Assembly (NCBI RefSeq): GCF_014066305.1
Contig: NW_023501064.1
Span: 186,001 to 250,000, forward strand
Length of the DNA: 64,000 bases
DNA from: Letharia columbiana
Lineage: Eukaryota > Ascomycota > Lecanoromycetes > Lecanorales > Parmeliaceae
Direction of reading: 5' to 3'
The first letter of the stretch is position 1. Each line of letters starts with the position of its first letter. The notes beneath the pieces were generated by a model that ran no database searches, had not been told where the DNA came from, and was given only the letters and a program-made list of their open reading frames with translations. A program made the position numbers and the translations under genes. Positions 24,285 to 34,463 of this stretch are shown one piece after another.

Positions 24285-25189
24285 ATGCCTTCTGGTGGCC
24301 GAGGATCTGGCTACACGTCGAATGATTCTGGGGCAGATGATCCAAGATCGAATGGCTACCGCATCGGCTCATACAACCAAGGTCGCATTCGTGGCAATCG
24401 AAACCCAGGCCTTGTTCCAGCCCATGCCGACACTACGTCAAGACATCGTAGTATGAACATTGAAGACATGTTGAACCCTTCGGACGAGGACACGAGACGG
24501 TATCAACAGCCACAGTCTTCCAGGTCATCCGACGCTGGAAGAACAGTATCCAGAAACCCAGGCTCTCTCCAAGGCAATAGAGCTCCTAGGTCCGGAACTC
24601 ACTCGCACGGAGCCAGCGCACCTGCTAGGTCTCGAGGATGCTCTCGTCCTCAACCAAGATGGGGACAAAGAAGCAGGGGCTCAGGATCGCCGGACCCCCC
24701 ATCGCAGACCCGTTCCCCTCGACCGGATTATACCGAAGAACAGGAGCATTTCATTTGGTACCTTCGTATTGACGTACGTATTTGCTGACACAAAAAAATT
24801 CTGGCCCGACTTTACTCTTGCACTGTCTAGGGAGATTTCCCTCTTCAGACTGTCTCGGGACCCCTTCTTGAACAGGCAATGCTGACTTCGAAACATCTGT
24901 CCAGTGTGGGTATTCCTGGACTGCCATCGCCGACGCTTACAATGCTCGATTCTCTCAGGATGGAGGAGGGGGACGCAAGATCCCCGGACTCGAATGTAAA
25001 TTTTATCGAATCACAAAAGCCAATGGCTTGCCGAATGTGAGAGCGATGCGAAGCGCTCAAGATACAGTGCAAAGGTACGGGATGACAGCGACCACTGGAT
25101 ACACGCGAGAGACATGGTCTTGGCTTGATGGCCGACACCCAGCCAGTACTGCCTACGGTCATATCCTTGGCGACGAAAGGCGCCGTTGA
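24285..25189 (+). CDS. small SANT/Myb-like fungal protein
   Basis: Model of 257 aa with exons 24285-24773 and 24905-25189. The start is the ATG that gives MPSGGRGSGY. The N-terminal half is Ser/Arg/Gly-rich and includes SMNIEDMLNPSDEDTRR, a motif seen in several fungal regulators. The C-terminal half contains DYTEEQEHFIWYLRID joined to CGYSWTAIADAYNARF and then GLECKFYRITKANGLPNVRA, which fits a helix-turn-helix SANT/Myb-like fold: tryptophans spaced around a YNxxF helix and a basic third helix. A DNA-binding role is inferred from fold only. The single intron is 131 nt, more than twice the local norm, and carries the introner motif described below. Confidence 0.7.
24774..24904 (+). mobile_element. 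introner-like intron in the SANT-like gene
   Basis: 131 nt, donor GTACGT, acceptor CAG. Close to its 3' end it carries CAATGCTGACTTCGAAA. This nearly matches the CAA(T/C)GCTGACTCCGAA string found at the same relative place in three units of the polymerase gene. The CTGAC within it is the branch-site consensus, but the flanking identity goes well beyond a branch site. Confidence 0.6.
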
Positions 25190-25596
25190 TGTAAGACACA
25201 CCTTCACCGTGCTTGAACCACCAGACTGACAACAGCCAGAACCTTGTGGCTATATAATTCAGGTCCAGCGCATATCAGCATTCTGCTCCTCGGGGCGGTG
25301 GAAGTTGGGAGGAAACATCGAAAGCGTTTATTCTTTGAATCTGTTTGGCATTGCGGTCTCAAGTACTTTCCTTGAAAGTGGCCACGGCAATTATTTATGG
25401 CGGGAATGCAGTCATCAACAGAAGAGGCCATGTGAGAGGAAATTGCTGATTTGCGCTGAGGTGCCTCCTGTCATAGAATATCGATAGCTGATGCTTTCCC
25501 TATTCAATGTCTGCAGTCATTGCATGCTGTTATCGTCAGAGTAATATATTCGTGTCCCAAAGTCTGACTGAGGAGCAACTATGGACGCTATGCCTG
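25190..25596. other. convergent 3' region between the SANT-like gene and IWR1
   Basis: 407 bp without a supported gene; probably two 3' UTRs. Confidence 0.4.
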
Positions 25597-27050
25597 CTAT
25601 TCGTCATCAGACCAACCAAACTCCTCGTCGTCAGAAGCAGCATGTCGATAATTGTAAGCACCTCTACCGAACTCGTCGTCAGAGTTGACCTCATCTTCGG
25701 GGTAGTCATTCCCATAATAATCTTCCGCTGTTTGTCGCGTCAGTGAGTCTTGTCGTTCGAGAGTCGGTCCACAAACCATTCTCATCTTCCTCTTCGCTAT
25801 TCCATTCCGGGTCGCTTTCTTGATCCTCGGCGAAAGCCTCCCAGAGTGCTTCTTCTTCTTCGTCTTCAATCACCAGGATTCCAATGTTGCCGGGATCTAT
25901 ACTATTCAACGAATCATGATGCAACTCGGTGGGCTCCATAACTCGGAAAGGCTGTGCACTTGACCGAACGTATGTGTCTAGCACATAATCACCATCGTCG
26001 TCGAGTTTGATGGTATCTAGCATGATATCATCCCCACCGCGTTCATCGGCCGATGTCTCTGTCCTAGGTTGACGAGGCTTTGGAGGCTTGGGCTTGACCT
26101 TGAGTTTTCCACCACCACTGAGCCCTTTTGCCCGTTCCTCGCTGGCACGAATCTCCTCCAGAGCGACCTCTTGCAGCTGTTCGGCAAGCCCAGTGGACTC
26201 ATAATTCCATTGACTTGACGGCTCGTTGATGTTTTCTGCTGTTCTTGTAAGATTTTCGGTGACTTCATTTGGCTTTGGGGGATTGGCCCAGGTCTCAGTC
26301 CTCCACTTCCGCTCCGCAGCAGTTGCGTTTGGCCGTTTACGAGGCTTCTCAAGCTGCGATATGTCCTTCTTTTCAATATAGTCGAGATGTCTTGGTTCGC
26401 CACTGCTAGGTCTCGAAACACTGCCTGATTTCTTTGCTTCGCGTATAACTTCTGTTCTCTCGACGAAAATAGCAAGGTCCTTCCTCCGGTTCTTTCTATG
26501 CTTCTGTGCGGTAGTCTTTGGAACCAAAAGCGGCGAAGATATAGGCGAAGGATTTATGACCAGATGGAACTTTCGTGCTCTCAACGCGGACGCAAGAATA
26601 TCTTGGGGTTTCTGGCGAGATTGCTTGTGTTGCGTAATCTCAGATTGCAACTGACGCTTGTCAATGATGGCAGACGCTTCAGCTCTAGGCTTTTTAGTCT
26701 TTGAGAAACGAGGAATGGCGTTGTTTGACTCATCGAAGTCTTCACTTGGTAGAGTAGTCCTCACGGTGGGTACTCTGGGTGATTGAAATGCAGTCGTGGT
26801 AGTCCGAGTCTCTTTGACAGCATTGGATGAGGAGAGAAGTACTGCATATTGAGGCGTGTCATTGTCATCGTCCACCAACTTCCAGAAACCACTGGGCCTC
26901 TGCTTCTTCTGTTGTATAACTACACAAGCTAGTGAGCGAACCAGACGCCAGGGAGCAAGACCTCTACAAGTGATGACACTCACATAAAGCCTCAACTGGA
27001 TCCTCATCCCGACGCCTCTTGACGGTGATACGCTCTGGGGGAAATGCCAT
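25597..27050 (-). CDS. IWR1: RNA polymerase II nuclear-import factor Iwr1
   Basis: Model of 446 aa with exons 27050-26984, 26919-25777 and 25727-25597. The N-terminus MAFPPERITVKRRR is basic, as in Iwr1, whose import signal lies there. The C-terminal third is the acidic Iwr1 domain: DYVLDTYVR, then IGILVIEDEEEEALWEAF, then AEDYYGNDYPEDEVNSDDEF and RHAASDDEEF. Iwr1 binds assembled RNA polymerase II between its two largest subunits, carries it into the nucleus and is then recycled. The 49 nt second intron falls inside the domain, and splicing joins DEN to AEDYYGND exactly. The long middle region is poorly conserved. The gene's identity is secure from the C-terminal motif. Confidence 0.9.
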
Positions 27051-27320
27051 TGCAGTAGGTAGAAAACATATCCATAGTGTTCGAGATGTCGGAAAATCGA
27101 ACCCTGTAATTTACTGCTTTTACTAACCTAGTGCCAAATGTACTTTACGTGGTTTATGTTACCATTTGCAGGTTGAACCCTAACTGCAAGCCTTCTACTG
27201 AAGTCCTTTATTCTGGAGCATGGCCTCCCACATCGAATCATCACTCTCAAATCCACCTCTCAAAGCTTCAACATACCACTGTATCTCGCTCCGCTCGTAT
27301 TGCGCGTAGACCTTTCGTAT

Positions 27321-29580
27321 CTATTGATTCTGACCATAAGCTTGCTGATACCAGCGACCGTCACTGAGAGACGGGGGCTCATATGGTAAGCCATGTAAGA
27401 CTGATGGTATGCTATGTTGATCGTGCCCGTATATCTGGCTTTGGTCCTGTTGCATGCCTGAATATGCTGGGTGATCCCTCAGATCTGGCATGGGACCTCT
27501 AGCTGCTCCTAGCTCCGCAAAGTACTCCCTCCTTGTATCAGTTTCGTCACTCATCCTGTTGCCGAGCTGCTTGTTGACTGTATTGGAACGATGAACTCTG
27601 TTACTGTTTCCGCTTTGACGAGCGCTGGTCGACGAGCGACTGGCACCGCTTCGATATTGTTGACGTTGCTCGCCGTGACCCAAAGCACCATGTGCACTTT
27701 CAGTTCGCCGATGCGATGCGGCTTCCTGTTGAGGTTCGCTCGCAGGCTCACTGGGGCTCCGTTCTGCAACGGCGAGCTGACAGTTGCAACTGTGCCCTTC
27801 GACACTCTTCTCCAATGCCTTGAGCTTTCCGTCCATTCCTTTGAATAGTTCCTGGACACTGTCACTGCCCTTCACGACATCCTTGAATTCCTCTTTCAAA
27901 TCATCGATATCCTTCCTGATATCTTTGAAGTCGGCTTTGAGATGACGGAATCCTTTGCTCACCGTCTCCTCTAGATTCTCCAGTCGCCTGATTGTCTGGT
28001 CCATGATTCTATCATGCTTATCAGTGATCAACCTTGACAATGACCCAGCGGTGCTATCGATGTGGTGGTGCAGTGTGAGCTCTAATCGAGCCATGGCAGC
28101 TGACATTGACCCCGGACGTTGGTAATCATGTTGATTGTGAGGTGGTGATGGGACGGAATTACTGCTGTGATGATTGGGCCAGCTAGGGGGCAAGAGAGCC
28201 GACAAAGGCGCATTTGTGGATGTGAAGGAGTTGCCGGAGACCCACGAGTTGGCGGACGGCAATGGACGGTAAATTTCCGATGAGCGATCTGTGTTTGGAT
28301 TTTGATTTTTGTTTGCTTCGAAACTTGCAAATGGATGAAAATCTGTATGTTTGCTATTGCCGTAACCATTCACAAGCTCATTAGGCATGAGAGGCATCCC
28401 ACGGTTGTCGGACGGGTCATTCCCGTCTATCCCGTTACTCGGCGGGAGCCCGTTCGGCATGGGGCTAAAAGGGGGAAGTGAATAGCCCTGGACATAGTCA
28501 GTATTTCACCGATCTGTGGATTGAGCTTCCTCAAATACTGACAACAGCAGGATCGTTCTCCCAGACTCCGCCGTAATTGCTTGGCGAGTAGATAACAGGT
28601 GGCAGAAGATCTCCAGTGTTCAGACCCTGAGTCATGCTTGATTGCGACAGGACTCCCGTCGAGCCCGCATACACCTGTTCATTGTTGCCCACGGAAGACT
28701 CTGCGTTTTCTATAACGCCTCTGTAGCTCTCGACCCTGTGCATCCGATTTGACTCCACCAATCCGACTTCGCCCACATTGCCGTATCTCCCAAGTCTGGG
28801 AGGTTGGAGCATTCCAGGTGTAGACACACCGTTTTCTGCTTTCTTTGGATCTTTGTTCTGACTCTGTGGTTCTTCGTTCGCCTGCAGTTTGGGAGCAACG
28901 GGAGCCTCTGTAGTTGTTGGCGTTGGTAGGTCATTCTCTCTTAAGTAGCGGCGCGTAGGCACAGGTGTTGATTGAACTTGCCGCACTGGGCTAGCCGTTC
29001 TTTCTACTGAGTCAGATGATGGGCGGAAAGAGTCAAGCACTGGCGCTGGAAGTGCGGAGGCTGGAGGCGTATCAGGCTTGTTCTCTGGCGGCGGATACAG
29101 TCCTAAGACCTCTGCTGCTTTCTCAGAAGAGAGCCGAACAGCGGGAGAAGATTGGTCTGTAGGCATCGCTTCGGCCACCGGAACGTCGTCTCCTGCTTTT
29201 GAAAAGGAGTACTTCTTGCGTAGCTTAGCAACACTGAGCTTTCTGCCTGCGAATAGGGGCTTCGGTGCGATTGGGTCTGTCACTGCTCGCTTCTGCTGGC
29301 TCTGCAGTTTTGGTGCCGGATTCAGCAAAGGTATAGCTGGTTGTATGTATGCCTTAGCCTGTAGGTGTTTGTTGTGAGGCGAGGAGTCTGTTGGTGGTGG
29401 CGGCATCGGCTTATGTTCATACTTATCCCTGTTCGTGACTCGTCCAACCTCTAATTGCTCACCGCTTGAGGATCGCTGCTGCTCCTGCTGCGACTGGGCC
29501 CACGAGTTAGGACCTGGCACCACAGGTTTCCTCGATATGACACCTGGTGGTTTCACGCTGGGCTTATCCTGGTCGGGCAT
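27321..29580 (-). CDS. orphan proline/serine-rich protein with coiled coil
   Basis: Model of 734 aa with exons 29580-28543 and 28487-27321. The start is the ATG that gives MPDQDKPSVKPPGV. The first 480 residues are disordered in composition (Pro, Ser, Gln, Asn). A clear coiled coil lies at about 495-575, including RIMDQTIRRLENLEETVSKG and KDIDDLKEEFKDVV, with heptad spacing of hydrophobic residues. The tail is Ser/Arg/His-rich. The 55 nt intron joins the two large exons in frame. I do not recognise a family. It could be a scaffold or filament-associated protein, but that is inference. Confidence 0.65.
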
Positions 29581-29997
29581 CGCAAAAGCTGTCAGGTCAA
29601 GCTGTAGACGAAAACTGTTGCATAAAGAAGCTTGGGACTTAAAACGAAAGGAGTCTTCGGAACATGAGAGAGAAATTCGCTCTATCAAAATTGCGGGCTG
29701 GAAAGGAGGCCGAAAGAAGATGGACAGAGCCTCTTGTAGGTTTACAGTGATAGAAGAATGTTACTATCGAAGTGTAAATAGGATATGAGAAAATGATGAG
29801 GTAGGATGTGAATATGAGCGGCGATGTTGTTGTTTACATTTTGAAAATCGGTGCTAACGAGTTCATCACCGCGGCGCGATGACCCCCATCAGACAACACA
29901 ATCAACTTTTCGCCCCACTAAAGTCTGAGCCCGCACACTTCGTTTGATTGCTGCTTGAGCGCTACAGTTCTTTGATCTCTCAGAGTCCGGACAACGA
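29581..29997. other. promoter region of the coiled-coil orphan
   Basis: 417 bp between the orphan's ATG and the 3' end of the tentative minus-strand gene. No gene seen. Confidence 0.35.
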
Positions 29998-31018
29998 CTA
30001 AGGCAGGTCCAACGTCCCCATAGCATCTGAAACCTTCCAATTGGGCGAGGTTGTTCTTGTCACGAGTTGGGAAATTGACTGGATACCTTGGTGAAGAGGA
30101 TACAGGTCCAAGCTATGGGTTTCTCGCAAACAGCTCGTAAAGAAGCATTCCTGATCTTTGGACTCAACAAAGGCCTCGCCACCCGAAAGACCGCTAACTC
30201 TGCTTGATCGCTTCCATGTTTGGTAAACGAGCAACTGTTGCTCTTCATCCAATTTGGGGATTACGAAATGGATCGTAACCTTCTTCTGCAACATTGGCAG
30301 CTGACAACTAAAAGGAATCGCCGAGGGGAAATGGAGAGGAACCCCTTCGATGTCGGACATCCAAAGGGTCTAAGGGACCATCCGTGGTACTCTGTCAGGA
30401 CAATGAACCTAATCCAAAGATGATATTTGGTGAGACCCCTGGCTTGAGGATATCTCGCTCCCAAAGATCGGAAGTACTGCGGGTGACTGAAGGATTGCGG
30501 GGCCCTCTTTCTCGACCCTGAGGACATTGGACTCTTCGCCTGAAGTATCTATCTCTGCGAAAAGCACATCAGTTTGTGCTCATGACTCCGCATGTGGAAT
30601 CCCTTACCTCAGCATGGTGGTCGAAAATCAGCCAATCGTGGTGCCCTATGCGGTACCTGTACTTCCAAACTCCAGGGAAGATCTCGTATGGCCTCCACAA
30701 CAAGTGCTCCAGTCGGACGAGATTGGGATTGCTACTGTCTACCGCCCTTTTCTCCGCATTTAAATTCGTGTGGCTCCCATGGCTGGTTTGTGAAGGACGA
30801 CAGAATGAGAACAGGAGGGGAGAACGATAAGCGAATTTCTGGGTGAAGGAGACTGGAAGGTCGTGGTCATGAGATCCTCCATTCTCCCTCGCCCTGCCCT
30901 TCTCTCTGGTAAAAGACCGGCTGTGACCATTGCGACTTCCTTTGCCGGACAGTAGTAGAAGGAGTTGCACAGATGTGCCTCCCGTGAGAGATGGGAAGTC
31001 AGGCTTGCTATTGACCAT
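29998..31018 (-). CDS. tentative multi-exon gene, function unknown
   Basis: Three minus-strand open stretches have protein-like composition. One starts at an ATG at 31018 in a good context and runs to a GTAAGG donor after codon 30604-30602; it includes LLWRPYEIFPGVWKYRYRIG and HHDWLIFDHHAE. A second segment, about 30550-30412, reads GEESNVLRVEKEGPAILQSP. A third, 30348-29998, reads KKVTIHFVIPKLDEEQQLLV and ends at a TAG. One workable path splices after the first segment to an AG near 30550 and from a GTACTT donor near 30465 to an AG before the third segment, but the sites are weak. Alternatives are two small genes or a decaying gene. Treat the span as approximate. Confidence 0.4.
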
Positions 31019-31503
31019 GGTTTACGATGTGATTCAGAAATTTAGCAGTGTGTACACGCGACTGAATATGAGGCGCAGGTCATCTGAAATGGCTAAGCAG
31101 GCTCTCTTTTTGCCTCCAAATACTACTATCCTCTGTTCTCAAGCGGTGCCAGGAGCCAAGACTTCTGGTGACGCTTGGTGGTTGAGATGTCTAGCACTAT
31201 ATCGGATGAAGCTAGTCTAAATATACATACTACAGATTTTAAATACCGATGAATGACGTCCAGTAAAGTACTAGTGACATTTTAAATCTCAAGACTTTCG
31301 TAAATATTCGGTTTTTTCAATTTCATTTCCATTTTCATTCGATTCTTTCTTCTAGTACATAGCCAACGTCGGTTCACTTGTCATTCGTTGTCCTCTTCTC
31401 CATTTCCCCTTTTTCTTAAAATACCGATTCTCATCTCGCAACATGTTCCAAGGTTGTAACTTTCATATCGTAAATAATTTCGACGTAATCCAGCAGCTGG
31501 TTG
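31019..31503. other. divergent promoter region upstream of the family X polymerase
   Basis: 485 bp. AT-rich around 31210-31350 with TATA-like strings, followed by a pyrimidine-rich leader just before the polymerase start. No gene seen. Confidence 0.4.
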
Positions 31504-34302
31504 ATGCATTTCAAACCTCAAGGCGATATGGATGACAGCCGGTCCTCCATTGCCACCATTGACCCTGATGAGCATAATCCAGTTCTGAAGCTCGATTTTA
31601 GCGGCTTGCCTCCTGTCTATGTGCTTGCAGCACATCTTTCCATCAATGAGCAACACGAAGCTGAAGATGCCCTGAGTCATGGTGGTGCATCTCTGACATA
31701 TGATATCAAAGAAGCAAACATCGTCCTTGGAAACATCTCCAAAGCGAGACGTGCCAAATCTGAGCTGCAATGGAAAGGGGTTCGTGTAGAAGACACAGAG
31801 GACACACCAAGCGCAGAAAAACCTACCTCTCCCCGAGGCCCAGAAGGTAGAGCTCCGGCAAAGAAACGGAGAAAAGTTGGGGATAGGAGTGATGAATTCT
31901 CACAGCGAAAGGTGGACCTAGTCATCGACGACTCATCCACGTCTTCCGAAACAGAGGACGAAGCAGATGCGAGCACCAAGCCAATGTCACAGCTCTCTCT
32001 ATCTCGAGTGTCCACATCATCCGATGCGTCCTCACCGAACTCTATGGCGGCAAAAGATACCCCTCCACCACCGATTTTCCTAGGGTCTTTTACCGACAAA
32101 GTGAAAGTTATCAAGCTTGATTGGCTCAATGAATCACTCAGCGCTGGGAAAGTACTTCCGTTGGAACCCTACACGATATACACTGGAACACTTATTACCC
32201 CTGAAGAGCCTGCAATGAATCGCCCAGCCACCATGAAAGCCAATGGATTGAAACCCTTTACAGGCAACAAGAGTACTTACATCAAGAAAGGAGATCCGAG
32301 TGGAATCATCGAGCGCGCGAATGCCGACTCCAAACCATCAATCAACCGGTACATAAAGCGGGATCGCATCGAAGCCGCCGCGAACAAAGACTTTGTCGGC
32401 AAGAGCTTTTCGTCTTCAACTCAGGCTGCCAGCCAACAACCCAGGCAGAATATCACACGACCTACTCGCCTTCTGCATCAAACAACCTCGGAGCACGATG
32501 AAGCAGCCAGCAGCGCCCTCCCACTGATGCCAGATTGGGTTCGAGAGAAGAAAATCTATGCCTGTGAGCGAGCTACGCCGCTGATATCCCCCAATCAGGC
32601 GTTCATTTGCCTGTTGAAAGAGATCAAGCTAGCTCGTCTATTGACGCTGGATGAAATTGGCGTTCGAGCTTACAGCAGCAGCATTGCGTCCCTTGCGGCA
32701 TACCCTTATCCAATTCAGAGCACTCGAGAAATCCTTGCACTACCTAGGTTCGTACATTTCTGAGTGGTTCCTTCCTTTTCAGTGCCGACTTCCGAGTTGC
32801 AAGACATGCCTTCCGAGCAAACAGCTCTTTGTACTGACAACACTCAAGGACTCTGTGCGAGCCTGAGTTCTGCCTTTGAGAAGCAACGCTGACTCCGAAT
32901 TGTGCGCAGGTACGTACATTTTGGAGCTGATCTTTTCCATATGGTATTCAAATTGAGCCGCAAGACATCCTTTCTAACCCCCGAGACCTGTCTTGCAACT
33001 CCATTACCTACCTCGACTAAGCAATGCTGACTCCGAACTTTGCGTAAGCTGCGACCAGAAGATTGCCCACCTCTTCCACGAATACCAAGCCAGCAATGGC
33101 AAAATCCAAGCAGTTGCCGACCTAGAAGCCGACCCCGCCCTCAAAGTCCTCCGCGAGTTCTACGAGATCTGGGGTGTGGGCGCCAAAACAGCCCGAGAGT
33201 TCTACTACGACAAAGGCTGGCGAGACCTCAACGACGTCATAGAATACGGGTGGAAATCGCTGTCTCGTGTCCAGCAGATTGGTCTCAAATACTATGACGA
33301 ATTGATGCACAAAATCTCTCGCGCTGAGGTAGAATCAATTGCAGAAACCATCACCAGACACGCCTGCCTGGTCACCGACAAAGACATTGTTTCCATAATT
33401 GTTGGTGGGTATCGACGCGGCAAGTCCGAATGGTAAATAGATTCCCCAGCTCTTTTTTTCCTATTCCATAACCTAATCTGGGTGGCAAGACACGTTGCGG
33501 GAGTACCATGACTCCCGTAACTGTCTTATGACTCAATTTGGAACTCGAAAAGGATGTTACTGAATAGAGAACTTGCAGCGGAGACGTGGACCTAATCCTC
33601 TCTCACCAGAACGAAGCAATGACCTACAACCTCGTTGACAAAGTGGTTAAGTCTCTAGAAAAAGAGGGTTGGATCACTCACACCCTGACCTTGAATCTCA
33701 CAAACACCAAACGCAATCAAGAACCGTATGTTATCATTTCCGGGGCAACTTTCCCCCATTCATGCTGTCTTATGAGTCCTCAGACTTGTCTCAAAGTTAT
33801 CTGCTCCTAAGGCGTGCCTCGCGACTCAAGTTCCCTTCCCAAAAGAGTAATGCTGACTCCGAAATTATCAAGTCTACCCATTAGCACCGCCTCCCTTGGT
33901 GGCCACGGCTTTGACACCCTGGACAAAGCTCTATTGGTATGGCAGAATCCAGAATGGCCCACCAGAACCGCCGATCTGAAAGCCAACCCGAAAGCCAAGA
34001 ATCCCAATCTGCACCGCCGGGTTGATATTATCATCAGTCCGTGGCGTACTGTAGGCTGCGGAGTAGCGGGATGGACGTCTGGGACGACGTTCCAGAGGGA
34101 TTTGAGACGGTACGCGAAACATGTGAGGGGCTGGAAGTTCGACAGTAGTGGCGTACGCCAAAGAGGTACGGGGAAATGGGTAGACTTGGAGGGATGGGGA
34201 GATAGGACGACCAGGTGTCGGGACTGGAAGGAAGCAGAGAGAAGGGTTTTCGAGGGGATGGGATTGGCCTACCAAGAACCTTGGGATAGGTGTACTGGCT
34301 AA
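31504..34302 (+). CDS. POL4: family X DNA polymerase (Pol4, Pol mu/lambda type)
   Basis: Model of 734 aa with exons 31504-32747, 33049-33432, 33579-33725 and 33873-34302. A second in-frame ATG at 31528 has the better context and may be the true start. The N-terminal third is a BRCT region containing YVLAAHLSINE and VIKLDWLNESLSAGK. The 8 kDa and fingers parts follow: QKIAHLFHEYQ, the helix-hairpin-helix VGAKTAREFYYDKGW and SLSRVQQIGLKYYDE. The catalytic palm has GGYRRGKSECGDVDLILSH (two metal-binding Asp in DVD) and RRVDIIISPW (third Asp). The end is EPWDRCTG. These enzymes fill gaps during end joining and base excision repair. All three introns are 146-301 nt, far longer than elsewhere in the window, and are introner-like. 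The gene faces DNA ligase I. Confidence 0.9.
32748..32909 (+). mobile_element. introner-like unit 1 of the first POL4 intron
   Basis: 162 nt from the donor GTTCGTACATTT to GTGCGCAG. Near its end it has CAACGCTGACTCCGAATTG. Its start and end resemble those of the next unit, which follows without any base between them. Confidence 0.65.
32910..33048 (+). mobile_element. introner-like unit 2 of the first POL4 intron
   Basis: 139 nt from the donor GTACGTACATTT to TGCGTAAG. It has CAATGCTGACTCCGAAC near its end and an internal inverted pair CGCAAGACA / TGTCTTGC. Removing 32748-33048 as a whole joins LALP to SCDQKIAHLF in the correct frame. Confidence 0.65.
33433..33578 (+). mobile_element. introner-like second POL4 intron with strong hairpin
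   Basis: 146 nt, GTAAAT..GCAG. A stem pairs 33486-33504 with 33511-33528 around a six-base loop, one mismatch and one bulge apart. The element shares GGCAAGACA and TGTCTTATGA with the other POL4 introns, but its 3' end differs. Confidence 0.55.
33726..33872 (+). mobile_element. introner-like third POL4 intron
   Basis: 147 nt, GTATGT..CAAG. It carries TAATGCTGACTCCGAAAT near the 3' end and TGTCTTATGAGTC in the middle, both shared with sibling introns. Splicing restores NQEPLPIST in frame. Confidence 0.6.
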
Positions 34303-34463
34303 AAACTCTTGGATAGATTTGGGATGCAGCTGTATTTGGATAAAGCAAGCTTCTTTGGATAATCGTAGATAATGGAAGTATAAGGTATGTAACGATTAAT
34401 ACGTACATAGCTAGAACAGCCATAAGCGTGCTTCGTCTCTCTTCCGCCATCACGCATTCGATA

